Assembly (NCBI GenBank): GCA_025350175.1 | Contig: JANXYF010000090.1 | Span: forward strand, 1 to 14,568 | DNA from: Nitrosopumilales archaeon | Lineage (GTDB): Archaea; Thermoproteota; Nitrososphaeria; Nitrososphaerales; Nitrosopumilaceae | Direction of reading: 5' to 3' | DNA length: 14,568 nt | Part shown: in pieces, positions 1-7,096 of the stretch | Layout: every line of letters begins with the position of its first letter | Numbering within the stretch: position 1 is the first letter of the stretch | The notes under the pieces: generated by a model | What the model was told of the DNA's origin: nothing | The model's input: only the letters and a program-made list of their open reading frames with translations | The model's database searches: none | Program-made: the position numbers and the translations under genes

Positions 1-414
1 AGCCTCACCTGCCCTTATCCAATTAGCATTATCATACAAAGCATATGAGCCACTAACACATGCAAACTTGCACTCTATTCCACCGCAGTGTCCAAAGGAG
101 TCATTACCATATACCTGTTCTAGCATTCCAATCACGTATGAATTCATTGCCTTTGATTCATCAAGTGATGATTCTGTTGCAACGTATAATCTTCCAATAT
201 CTTTTGGAGCAATCTTGTTTCGTTCCATTATCCTAAGACATGCATTTGCAGCCATACATGCTGGATCTTGATTAGTATCTACAATAGCCATTCGGGATAC
301 ACCTAGACCTTTTTGGAGCTTGTCTGGGTCCATACCACGAGCCTTTGCAAAGTCTCTGGCATCCACAAACAATCTAGGAACGTAGAGGGCTATGTCGTCT
401 ATACCTGCAGCCAA
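1..414 (-). CDS. Hydroxymethylglutaryl-CoA synthase, N-terminal part (cut by window edge)
   Basis: The enzyme condenses acetyl-CoA with acetoacetyl-CoA to HMG-CoA, the entry to the mevalonate route for archaeal isoprenoid lipids, in the cytoplasm. Only the first 138 residues are in the window; the gene runs off at base 1. The start GIDDIALYVPRLFVDARDFA is typical of archaeal HMG-CoA synthases. The thiolase-fold motifs are in order: ATESSLDESKA holds the likely general acid Glu81, and ECKFACVSGSYAL holds the likely nucleophile Cys119. I chose the TTG at 412-414 because a TATA-like box sits about 26 bases before it and the family's N-terminus begins there. Upstream in-frame codons lack any ATG. 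The family call is firm; the start is inferred. Confidence 0.9.
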   Translation of the reverse strand, partial: MAAGIDDIALYVPRLFVDARDFAKARGMDPDKLQKGLGVSRMAIVDTNQDPACMAANACLRIMERNKIAPKDIGRLYVATESSLDESKAMNSYVIGMLEQVYGNDSFGHCGGIECKFACVSGSYALYDNANWIRAGEA

Positions 415-435
415 TAGCTTCAGCTTTGTTATTAC

Positions 436-444
436 AGATATAAG
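436..444 (-). promoter_or_regulatory. TATA box for HMG-CoA synthase gene
   Basis: CTTATATCT on the minus strand is centred about 26 bases before the TTG start at 414. This is the spacing of an archaeal TATA box to the transcription start, so the message is probably leaderless. Seen as a motif; function is inferred. Confidence 0.55.
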
Positions 445-514
445 GATTTTGAGAATTGTAAATGATCCCAAAGATTGACATTTTTTGCCATTTTATAGAA
501 AAATGTTTAAAATC

Positions 515-1240
515 TTATGGTTTTTGTTGTGATTTGAATATATTATCAAAAACTTGGTACGGTTGTGCACCTACTACTTTGGTTACAGAATGGTCAGGCA
601 TCATGATGAAAAAGTCTGGAGTTCCAGTCAAGCCAAGGTCTTTGGCATTAGAAAGGCTTCCTTGAACAGTAGAAATGTACTTGGATTGAGACATACATTG
701 GTTAAATGCAGTAGTATCCAGTCCAACTTGCTTTGCAAACTGTAGCAGGCCACTAGACGATGCCCAACCTGTATTTTCTCCAGACCAGTTATCATATAAT
801 GCGTCATGATATGCCCAGAATTTGCCTTGTTCTTGAGCACAGTGTGATGCATGAGCGGCATTAACAGAATCCTGACCAATTATGGTAAAATCCTTGAAGA
901 CCATTCGAACTTTACCAGTATTGATGTAATTTTTTAGAATATCAGGCTCCGTATTATTATAAAATTGATGACAGTAAAAGCACTGATAGTCTCCAAACTC
1001 TATCATTGTAATTGGAGCGTCCTTTGAACCAAGTACGGGGGATGTGTTATCTATCAACAAATGAATTTGCGCAATTTGTCCAGTCTGTCCAGATGCAGAT
1101 GGTTCTTGAGCAGGAGTTTGTATTATTGGAGTTTGAATGCTTGGCTTTTCAGCACCTTGCCCTAATATGAAAAAAACAATAACAACAACTGCAATTACAG
1201 CCCCAACGCCAATCCCTATAGATGGCAGATGAACATTCAA
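515..1240 (-). CDS. Membrane-anchored DsbA-like thioredoxin-fold protein
   Basis: Likely an extracytoplasmic thiol-disulfide oxidoreductase or isomerase of the DsbA/Thioredoxin_4 type, of which ammonia-oxidising archaea carry several copies. The 241-residue protein has an uncleaved anchor or signal helix at about 7-27, then a Gln/Pro/Ser-rich linker (28-60), then the catalytic domain. The active site is CFYC at 87-90, in the context EFGDYQCFYCHQF, and the cis-proline loop is TGTP at 205-208. Two further cysteines (134 and 182) could form a structural disulfide. The start is TTG; a TATA-like ATTATTTA at 1261-1268 lies about 25 bases upstream of it, and an ATG is absent nearby. The gene diverges from GAPDH, with 78 bases between the starts. 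The substrate is unknown. Confidence 0.88.
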   Translation of the reverse strand: MNVHLPSIGIGVGAVIAVVVIVFFILGQGAEKPSIQTPIIQTPAQEPSASGQTGQIAQIHLLIDNTSPVLGSKDAPITMIEFGDYQCFYCHQFYNNTEPDILKNYINTGKVRMVFKDFTIIGQDSVNAAHASHCAQEQGKFWAYHDALYDNWSGENTGWASSSGLLQFAKQVGLDTTAFNQCMSQSKYISTVQGSLSNAKDLGLTGTPDFFIMMPDHSVTKVVGAQPYQVFDNIFKSQQKP

Positions 1241-1260
1241 TGATCGGATAATAATTTTAG

Positions 1261-1268
1261 ATTATTTA
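1261..1268 (-). promoter_or_regulatory. TATA box for DsbA-like gene
   Basis: TAAATAAT on the minus strand is centred about 25 bases before the TTG start at 1240, which supports that start and a leaderless message. It lies in the short divergent region shared with the GAPDH promoter. Confidence 0.45.
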
Positions 1269-1289
1269 GTCCTTGTCAAGGGGTAATCC

Positions 1290-1297
1290 AAATAAAT
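1290..1297 (+). promoter_or_regulatory. TATA box for GAPDH gene
   Basis: AAATAAAT is centred about 25 bases before the GTG start at 1319. No Shine-Dalgarno sequence precedes the GTG, so a leaderless transcript is likely. Confidence 0.55.
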
Positions 1298-1318
1298 GGG
1301 CGCTCTTGTCAGAAAACT

Positions 1319-2368
1319 GTGAAAAAGGTTTTCGTAAACGGTTATGGTTCAATCGGAAGTAGAATAACTCAATTTATTGCAGATGATAAAGACATTGAAG
1401 TTATGGGAGTAGGCAAATATTCTCCTGATGAAAAAGTTGCAGATGCAATATCTCGAGGATTTCGTGTTTATGTTCCAAAAGCAAAGATGGATTCTTTTAA
1501 AAATTATAAAATATCTGGTGCACTAGAGGATATAATTTCAGAGTGTGATCTAGTAATAGATGCAGCCCCTGGAGGTGTAGGATATACAAACAAAAAAACA
1601 CTTTACGAGCCTAAAAATGTCAGAGCGATTTTCCAGGGTGGTGAAAAAATAGGAGGAGTCGAGTCTGTCGCAAATTTAATCTTCAACTCTCGTGTAAATT
1701 ATGAAAAAACATTTAATGAAAAATATGTCATGCAGGGAAGCTGTAATGTAACTGGGATGGGAAGAATACTCCAACCTCTCAAAGAGAAATATGGAAAAAA
1801 GATCAAGCGATTTGATGCCACTCTCATAAGAAGATGGGCAGACCTTGAAGATACCAAGACTCTGATAAAAGATTCAATTGAATGGACAAGAAAACCCCAC
1901 CACAATGAAGATGTAAAGAGCTACATGGGGTCAGATACTCCATTATTTATTCGAGTAATGAAAGTTCCAACAAGACAGATGCATGTTCATTTGATGGACA
2001 TTAGGTTTGATGGACCTGCACCAAGCACGCAAGAAATTCTTGATTTGTACAAAAACGAATATGGAATTGCAACTTTGTATACAGCAAAAGGGACAAAGGA
2101 TATTCGTGACTTTGCAGAGACTATGAAATTTAATTTCAAAGATACAAACATGATTCACATCCACGCAGATGTGATTGAGGTTCAAGATGATGTCATTAAA
2201 CTAACATATTCTGATGATCAAACCGGTATAGTTGTACCTGAAAATCATCTCTTGATGCAAGCCATGTTATTCAACAGAAAAAGAGAAGATGCATTCAAAC
2301 ATACCGAGGAATTGTTCCACATGACAGAAAAGAAAAAACTTCTCGAAGAACACTTTGCAAAGAAGTAA
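1319..2368 (+). CDS. gap: Glyceraldehyde-3-phosphate dehydrogenase, archaeal type (type II)
   Basis: Interconverts 1,3-bisphosphoglycerate and glyceraldehyde 3-phosphate with NAD(P)H in the cytoplasm. In an autotrophic ammonia oxidiser it would mainly serve gluconeogenesis. The nucleotide-binding fold starts at once (VNGYGSIGSRI, 5-15). The catalytic cysteine is Cys142 in GSCNVTGMGRIL; many archaeal enzymes have SCNTTG here, so the motif is slightly diverged but the Cys is kept. RRWADLEDTK and MHVHLMDI fit the substrate-binding domain of the family. At 349 residues it is near the usual 335-345. The start is GTG, supported by the upstream TATA-like box. It stands alone, divergent from the DsbA-like gene. 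The family call is secure. Confidence 0.95.
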   Translation: MKKVFVNGYGSIGSRITQFIADDKDIEVMGVGKYSPDEKVADAISRGFRVYVPKAKMDSFKNYKISGALEDIISECDLVIDAAPGGVGYTNKKTLYEPKNVRAIFQGGEKIGGVESVANLIFNSRVNYEKTFNEKYVMQGSCNVTGMGRILQPLKEKYGKKIKRFDATLIRRWADLEDTKTLIKDSIEWTRKPHHNEDVKSYMGSDTPLFIRVMKVPTRQMHVHLMDIRFDGPAPSTQEILDLYKNEYGIATLYTAKGTKDIRDFAETMKFNFKDTNMIHIHADVIEVQDDVIKLTYSDDQTGIVVPENHLLMQAMLFNRKREDAFKHTEELFHMTEKKKLLEEHFAKK

Positions 2369-2416
2369 CTCTGTTACGGTACGACAATCATTAGAACGAC
2401 ACACAACTAATGTGAA

Positions 2417-2426
2417 CTTATAAAAG
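2417..2426 (+). promoter_or_regulatory. Strong TATA-like box in the gap before the CNNM/CorC gene
   Basis: CTTATAAAAG is the best TATA match in the 181-base gap 2369-2549. It lies about 130 bases before the ATG at 2550, so it implies either a long 5' leader or a small RNA. Nothing else is recognised in the gap except an 11-codon upstream reading frame (2521-2553, counting its stop) and an ATTACACA octamer at 2441-2448. Confidence 0.35.
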
Positions 2427-2549
2427 AGACGTTACAGTAGATTACACATACCATACTTTGTTCTCAATAATATCAAAAAATTTAACGAATAAAACTGTTA
2501 ATTTTACATCCATAATTGACATGCATTCTACTAACAGAGGTAAAAAATT

Positions 2550-3806
2550 ATGATGCCAAACCTGACTTTAGATATTGTAATACTTGCAATTATGGTCGGA
2601 TTATCAGGATTTTTCAGCGGATCAGAGATTGCGCTGATTGGCATAAGCAAAGCAAAGGTCAATCAACTTGTCAAAGAAAAAGTAAAAGGTTCAGCATCCC
2701 TTTACAAACTAAAATCAAATCCAAGCAGGATGCTTGCAACTTTGAACCTCGGAACAAACTTGGTCAATGTAGGATCATCTGCACTTGCCACACAGGTTTC
2801 ATTAGAAGCGTTTGGAGATAATGGTCTTGCAATAGCTATTGGTGTTATGACATTTGTACTTCTAGTATTTGGCGAAATTACTCCAAAATCATATTGTAAT
2901 GCAAACGCAACAAAAATATCCTTGAAGGTAAGTAGAGTCATACTTGTTTTCAGTTATGTTTTTTATCCATTTGTCCTACTTTTTGAAAAGATCACTAACG
3001 CCATACTAAAAGTAGTAGGAAGTTCGCATCAACCCCCGCCAATTACTGAACAAGAAATTTACAGCGTAATAGAGCAAGGCTTGGAAGACAAGGCCCTGAA
3101 AAAACATGAGGGGGAGCTTGTTCATGGTGCACTCAAGTTTGATGACATTGTAATTCGCGCAGTCATGACTCCAAGAACAAAGATGTTCATGCTTCCAGCA
3201 AAGACTCTATTATTTGATGCAATGCCAGTGATAAGCAAAAGTGGATATTCAAGAATCCCAATTTACAAAGACACTCCTGATCAGATTGTTGGCATACTAA
3301 ATGTACGAGACTTGTTAAAACATTTGGAAAGAGATGAAAAAATGCTTAGTTTGGAATCCCTTAGTAGAAAACCAATCTTCGTATCACAAGAACAGAGAAT
3401 TAGCAAATTACTCAGAGAGATGCAAGGAAGACAAACCCATATGGCAATAGTCGTAGATGAATTCGGGGGAGTTGAAGGATGTGTTACACTTGAAGACTTG
3501 TTAGAGGAGATAGTTGGAGAGATAATGGATGAGACAGATTTGGAGGAGCTTAATTTTAAAATGCTGGATAAAAATACCATGTTAGCAAGTGGCGATGTAG
3601 AGATTGATACTGTAAATGAGATACTAAAATCAGAAATTCCTCAAGGTGAGGATTACTCTACTTTGAGCGGATTGTTACATGACAAATTAAAAGATATTCC
3701 ACGAAAAGGAGATAGAATAGTAATAGAATCAATCAAGATGACAGTTGAAGAAGTTGCAAACAATCAAGCAAGTCACATAAAGATAGAAAAAATATCTGAC
3801 AGCTAA
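2550..3806 (+). CDS. CNNM/CorC-type membrane protein with CBS domain pair
   Basis: A member of the DUF21-CBS-CorC_HlyC family (CNNM, CorC, YfjD, MpfA), linked to magnesium, cobalt or sodium transport across the cytoplasmic membrane; the ion cannot be told from the sequence. The 418 residues hold a DUF21 membrane domain at about 5-180, with the signatures SGFFSGSEIALIG (19-31) and FGEITPK (107-113). A CBS pair follows at about 200-325, with VMTPRTKM, GYSRIPIY and VVDEFGGVEGCVTLEDLLEE. A CorC/HlyC transporter-associated domain lies at about 335-415. The length is normal. An AGAGGT ribosome-binding site lies about nine bases before the ATG, and a second ATG follows at once. The stop overlaps the convergent threonine synthase stop by four bases. 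Confidence 0.9.
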   Translation: MMPNLTLDIVILAIMVGLSGFFSGSEIALIGISKAKVNQLVKEKVKGSASLYKLKSNPSRMLATLNLGTNLVNVGSSALATQVSLEAFGDNGLAIAIGVMTFVLLVFGEITPKSYCNANATKISLKVSRVILVFSYVFYPFVLLFEKITNAILKVVGSSHQPPPITEQEIYSVIEQGLEDKALKKHEGELVHGALKFDDIVIRAVMTPRTKMFMLPAKTLLFDAMPVISKSGYSRIPIYKDTPDQIVGILNVRDLLKHLERDEKMLSLESLSRKPIFVSQEQRISKLLREMQGRQTHMAIVVDEFGGVEGCVTLEDLLEEIVGEIMDETDLEELNFKMLDKNTMLASGDVEIDTVNEILKSEIPQGEDYSTLSGLLHDKLKDIPRKGDRIVIESIKMTVEEVANNQASHIKIEKISDS

Positions 3807-5134
3807 GTTCTAGGCGGGATTGCAAACTTATTTTGTGGATTTTTGTGATAGTCAACAGGTATGCTAGAATCTTTCTGTCTTCCCGTTAGTATTCCTATGA
3901 CTGTTTCATCTTTCTTTATTATTCCCGCCTCAAGTAACTTCTTGACTCCTGCAGGAACAGCCCCTGATGCCATTTCACAGTCAAATCCATTAAGACCAAC
4001 AAGTGCCATTCCATCAAGCATCTCTTCATCTGATACTTGGGTTACAACACCATTTGTGAAATCAAGTGCTCGCAATCCTTTGAGAATATTGGCAGGTTTT
4101 GCAATTTGTATTGCAGTAGCTTTTGTCTTTGGCCTAATGTTGTTTTTATCCATATGTTCATAATATCTTTTAATCAATCCAGTGTCAGATTTTCCTTTAT
4201 TCCATCGTAGTTCAGTATTTTCAAACTTGCCATTATACAGAGTGTATAAGGTGTTGGCACCTTCTGAATTTACAACTGCAAGCCTTGGAATTTTCTTGAT
4301 CCACCCCCATTCATATAATTCCATTAATGCTTTTCCACAGCTTGATGTATTTCCAAGTGCACCCCCTGGGTAAACTATCCAATCCGGAGGATTCCAATCC
4401 AAGAATTCCAATGCCCTAAAAACAATTGTTTTTTGTCCCTCAATTCTAAAGGGGTTTACAGAATTTACAGTATACCCGCCAACTCTTCCTGCCTGCTGTA
4501 ATGAAGCTGATAGTGCATCATCAAAATTTCCTTTTATCTCAACCACTTGAGCTCCGAATTGAAATGCCTGACTAAGCTTTCCAGGTGCAACCTCTCCTGC
4601 AGGGATATATACATCGCATTCCATCTTCTCGTTTGCGGCATACATTGCAGCAGAAGCTGAAGTGTTACCAGTTGAGGCACATATTATTTTCTTAACTTTA
4701 ACAAGTTTGGCATGAGTTACAGCAGTTGTCATACCGTTGTCTTTGAATGAGCCACTTGGATTGTATCCCTCTGGTTGAAGCCAGAGATTATTCACTCCGA
4801 CATAGTCTGAGACCCTAGACATATGATATGGTTTTGAGAGTCGTCCCTCTGCGCCATCAAGGGATACCAAATATTTTGAACATTGATCAATATCTTCAGT
4901 ATCGATTTGACAAAAATTTAACAATTCACGGAAACGCCAGACTCCACTTTCATTGAAAATATTATTAGTGTGGTTTCGGCGTTTGTAGAATGTTTCTTTT
5001 AATGAGGTTGGAGGAGTTGTGGTATATTTTACATCAAGTAAATGTCCCTTTTCACATTCGATTCTAATATCGGTTACAGGGTATTGAAGACCGCAATTTG
5101 GATCTATACATTTTAAGAATGGACTAGATGACAT
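3803..5134 (-). CDS. thrC: Threonine synthase
   Basis: PLP-dependent enzyme that converts O-phosphohomoserine to threonine in the cytoplasm. The 443-residue protein begins with a small cysteine motif (C9, C14, C27 and H31) that may bind zinc, as in many archaeal homologues. The fold-type II core follows: the PLP lysine is Lys131 in NPSGSFKDNGMT, the phosphate-contact loop is ASTGNTSASAAMYAA (153-167), and the C-terminal GILTGRQKDSS closes the domain. The length fits the family. The ATG is supported by a TATA-like box about 26 bases upstream. It is monocistronic and tail-to-tail with the CNNM/CorC gene, overlapping by four bases. A cysteate or diaminopropionate enzyme of the same fold is a less likely alternative. 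Confidence 0.92.
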   Translation of the reverse strand: MSSSPFLKCIDPNCGLQYPVTDIRIECEKGHLLDVKYTTTPPTSLKETFYKRRNHTNNIFNESGVWRFRELLNFCQIDTEDIDQCSKYLVSLDGAEGRLSKPYHMSRVSDYVGVNNLWLQPEGYNPSGSFKDNGMTTAVTHAKLVKVKKIICASTGNTSASAAMYAANEKMECDVYIPAGEVAPGKLSQAFQFGAQVVEIKGNFDDALSASLQQAGRVGGYTVNSVNPFRIEGQKTIVFRALEFLDWNPPDWIVYPGGALGNTSSCGKALMELYEWGWIKKIPRLAVVNSEGANTLYTLYNGKFENTELRWNKGKSDTGLIKRYYEHMDKNNIRPKTKATAIQIAKPANILKGLRALDFTNGVVTQVSDEEMLDGMALVGLNGFDCEMASGAVPAGVKKLLEAGIIKKDETVIGILTGRQKDSSIPVDYHKNPQNKFAIPPRT

Positions 5135-5155
5135 TATGGAAAACTTAGTTGAATC

Positions 5156-5164
5156 TTATTTAAA
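5156..5164 (-). promoter_or_regulatory. TATA box for threonine synthase gene
   Basis: TTTAAATAA on the minus strand is centred about 26 bases before the ATG at 5134. There is no ribosome-binding site, consistent with a leaderless message. Confidence 0.6.
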
Positions 5165-5228
5165 TCTAAAGGATTTTAAATTTAGACAAAATCTTTGTGG
5201 CTACATAAAAAGCATAAACTAGAACAGA

Positions 5229-5342
5229 TTATTTTTTTGGACCTGAACGCATATGAAAATTTATGCAACATTTGCATTCTTGTGATATGCATTCCTTTTC
5301 AGATACATGACCACAAATACCACATTCACAATGAGTTTGCAT
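5229..5342 (-). CDS. 37-residue cysteine-rich, probable zinc-binding protein
   Basis: This short reading frame encodes 37 residues with seven cysteines and two histidines. It opens MQTHCECGICGHVSEKECI and continues with Cys23, Cys25, Cys26 and His30, ending in a basic tail. The spacing (C5, C7, C10, H12, C18, C23, C25, C26, H30) suggests one or two bound zinc ions. A TATA-like AAATTTAAC at 5363-5371 is centred about 25 bases before the ATG, and the cysteine pattern is unlikely in random AT-rich sequence. It lies alone between threonine synthase and the next gene on the same strand. The function is unknown; it might bind nucleic acid or another protein. It is easily missed because of its size. 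Confidence 0.72.
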   Translation of the reverse strand: MQTHCECGICGHVSEKECISQECKCCINFHMRSGPKK

Positions 5343-5362
5343 GTTTCTTCTGAGGAGTCATC

Positions 5363-5371
5363 AAATTTAAC
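5363..5371 (-). promoter_or_regulatory. TATA box for the small cysteine-rich gene
   Basis: GTTAAATTT on the minus strand is centred about 25 bases before the ATG at 5342. It supports a real, leaderless small gene. Confidence 0.45.
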
Positions 5372-5406
5372 CAATATGAGGGTTCGTCTTGGGCATGCAA
5401 CAGATG

Positions 5407-5751
5407 TTATTTTTTTGATTTTTTAGGTTTTACAGAAGACTTTTTTCCCGTTTTTGTCTTGTCTTCCAGGTGTTTTGCTTTTGCTTCCTCGGTCTCTCTA
5501 CTCTTTTCATCTACAGCTTTCATAACAGCCTGAATCAAGCCATCAAGATCACTGTCAGAAACCTCAGGTTCTACAGCAGTTGCTATCTGGGTGATAGTAG
5601 TGGATATTGCAGAGCTTACCTCATCAAAACTCTCAGGGTCTTCATACGCTGCGTTGTATAGTGCCTTTAGTCTTCGAACATCAGAAAGTATCTGATCGGT
5701 CAGGGTTAGATGGTATTTTTTACCATTTATGGTGATTTCCTGACTTATCAT
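5407..5751 (-). CDS. Small protein of unknown function with lysine-rich tail
   Basis: I do not recognise a named family. With the start chosen here the protein has 114 residues. It opens with a short beta-like segment (EITINGKKYHLTLTDQI), then a helical region with LKALYNAAYEDPESFDEVSS, then an acidic stretch (61-70), a helix, and a strongly basic tail with many lysines (91-114) that could contact nucleic acid. In-frame ATGs also occur at 5769 and 5766, and an open frame runs up to 5847. I chose 5751 because a TATA-like CTTTATGA at 5774-5781 lies about 27 bases upstream. It probably is cytoplasmic. It diverges from the flavin-reductase-like gene, whose start is 77 bases away. Confidence 0.75.
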   Translation of the reverse strand: MISQEITINGKKYHLTLTDQILSDVRRLKALYNAAYEDPESFDEVSSAISTTITQIATAVEPEVSDSDLDGLIQAVMKAVDEKSRETEEAKAKHLEDKTKTGKKSSVKPKKSKK

Positions 5752-5773
5752 GCATGCACTCGCCATCATGCTT

Positions 5774-5781
5774 TCATAAAG
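5774..5781 (-). promoter_or_regulatory. TATA box for the lysine-tailed small protein gene
   Basis: On the minus strand CTTTATGA is centred about 27 bases before the ATG at 5751. It would lie almost on top of the alternative ATGs at 5766/5769, and so argues for the shorter protein. Confidence 0.4.
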
Positions 5782-5828
5782 TTTTCTGTAAAAAAGAACA
5801 AGTACCCGAAAGATAGCGAATAAGCAAG

Positions 5829-6722
5829 TTGAGTAGAAAAACTCCAAGCAAGTCAGAGAGGTATTTTACCACGGGTCTTACCATGATTACATCTAGAGGA
5901 AATAATGGGCCAAACGTAATGGCTGCAGAATGGGTAATGCAGATTTCATACCAGCCCATATTAATCGGAGTATTTATCCACAAAGGATCTCAGACACTGA
6001 AAAATGTAGAAAGAACAAAAGAATTTGGGATAAACGTGGCTTCACAAGATCAGACAACTGGAGTAAATATTGCAGGCGGGTATTCTGGAACAGAGTTGGA
6101 CAAATTAAAAATAAAAAGTATCTTCAAATTAATCAAACCACGGAAAATCAAGACTCCTCTAATTTCAGGTTGTACAATTAATGCTGAATGCAAACTAGTC
6201 AAGAAGCAAAAACTAGGAGATCATGTTATGATAGTAGGCAAAGTTGTCAATATCAGACATGATGATTCTAAACGTCCTCTAATCTATCACAAAGGACGAT
6301 ATTTTGATCTAGGCTCTTCCATAGAGCAGGATAGAGTAAAAGTTAACGTACAGAAAGACACGATGGAATTTTTTAAAAATATTGCTAGTGAGAAATTTGT
6401 TGTAAAATGTGTCGGAGTGGTAGTAGAATCAAAAAAGAAAATTCTAGTTATACCAAGATCAAAAACTATATTAGACATGATTCCATTTAGCGTTCCCTCA
6501 CCAGGCATGAATCAGAGAGACCATCTCATCAAATTTCTAAAACAAATAAGATTGAATTTACAAGTTGAAGATATTCCAATTATGAAGAGATTAATTTTGA
6601 AAAACGGTAAAAACATTCAACGTGTAAACTTTGTGCTATTCAAAGGAACAATTCGAAAATCGTCAAAGATTACAAAATGGAAATCTCCTAGACAAGATAG
6701 CCTTATCGCTGGCCTTATCTAG
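5829..6722 (+). CDS. Flavin-reductase-like FMN-binding protein with C-terminal extension
   Basis: The first 170 or so residues match the flavin reductase-like, FMN-binding split-barrel domain: FTTGLTMITSRGNNGPNVMA (13-32), then QISYQPILIGVFIHKGSQT, then EFGINVAS, with ISGCTINAECKLV and GDHVMIVGKVV later. Such proteins reduce flavins or use bound FMN in other redox steps; the substrate here is unknown. Residues 175-297 form an extra basic region that I do not recognise; the domain family is often near 160-210 residues long. The TTG start is the weakest point: no TATA box or ribosome-binding site is clear, but the domain needs the sequence before the first ATG (5883). The stop overlaps the convergent neighbour by four bases. 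Confidence 0.82.
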   Translation: MSRKTPSKSERYFTTGLTMITSRGNNGPNVMAAEWVMQISYQPILIGVFIHKGSQTLKNVERTKEFGINVASQDQTTGVNIAGGYSGTELDKLKIKSIFKLIKPRKIKTPLISGCTINAECKLVKKQKLGDHVMIVGKVVNIRHDDSKRPLIYHKGRYFDLGSSIEQDRVKVNVQKDTMEFFKNIASEKFVVKCVGVVVESKKKILVIPRSKTILDMIPFSVPSPGMNQRDHLIKFLKQIRLNLQVEDIPIMKRLILKNGKNIQRVNFVLFKGTIRKSSKITKWKSPRQDSLIAGLI

Positions 6723-7078
6723 ATTGTAACGTAATCCAATGCTACTGCATCGGCAAGCAATGAAGCATGTCTTGAATTTACAATATATCCATTCTTGATA
6801 TCAGTTGTTGGAAGCCATCTGTTTGTAGAACTATAGTGTCTCTTTTCCTTCATCTCTTTTTCAATAACATGAAGGTCACACTCCCCCTCTTCAATCTGTT
6901 GAGTACCAATGTGTTTTATTGTTATAAGTATTCTTTTTACTTTAACCCTTACACCAAATCTCCAAATATGATCAGATGTATCATCTTCGACTTCAAGTAA
7001 TTTTAATTTAATTTCCTTTGTGGCTAATGCATCTCTGCTTACCAAACTGCGTTCATCTACAAAATCTTCAAAGCTCAT
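6719..7078 (-). CDS. 119-residue protein of unknown function
   Basis: I do not recognise a family. The protein is soluble and charged, with an acidic start (MSFEDFVDERSL), a beta-rich middle that alternates hydrophobic and charged residues (RFGVRVKVKRILITIKHI, 41-58), a Glu/Lys-rich helix (61-80), and an end containing NGYIVNSRHASLLADAVALD. It follows the nuclease-like gene on the same strand after 18 bases. It also has its own TATA-like TTTAATAT at 7100-7107, centred about 25 bases before the ATG and overlapping the end of that gene. It could be transcribed both ways. The stop overlaps the flavin-reductase-like gene by four bases (CTAG). Confidence 0.75.
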   Translation of the reverse strand: MSFEDFVDERSLVSRDALATKEIKLKLLEVEDDTSDHIWRFGVRVKVKRILITIKHIGTQQIEEGECDLHVIEKEMKEKRHYSSTNRWLPTTDIKNGYIVNSRHASLLADAVALDYVTI

Positions 7079-7096
7079 AATTGTATTATTATAATA

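Noticed and set aside
2491..2503. AAAACTGTTAATT shared with 7828-7840, upstream of two genes
   Set aside because: A 13-base AT-rich match is expected by chance in a window of this size, and the distances to the two start codons differ.
3281..3580. Serine-rich open frames opposite the CNNM/CorC gene, and others like it opposite threonine synthase and GAPDH
   Set aside because: Low-complexity antisense shadows with no promoter or ribosome-binding site; the sense genes are well supported.
5407..5847. Longer start for the lysine-tailed protein (to 5847)
   Set aside because: The extra N-terminal residues read like a shadow of the divergent promoter region, with a poor start codon context; the TATA box fits the ATG at 5751.
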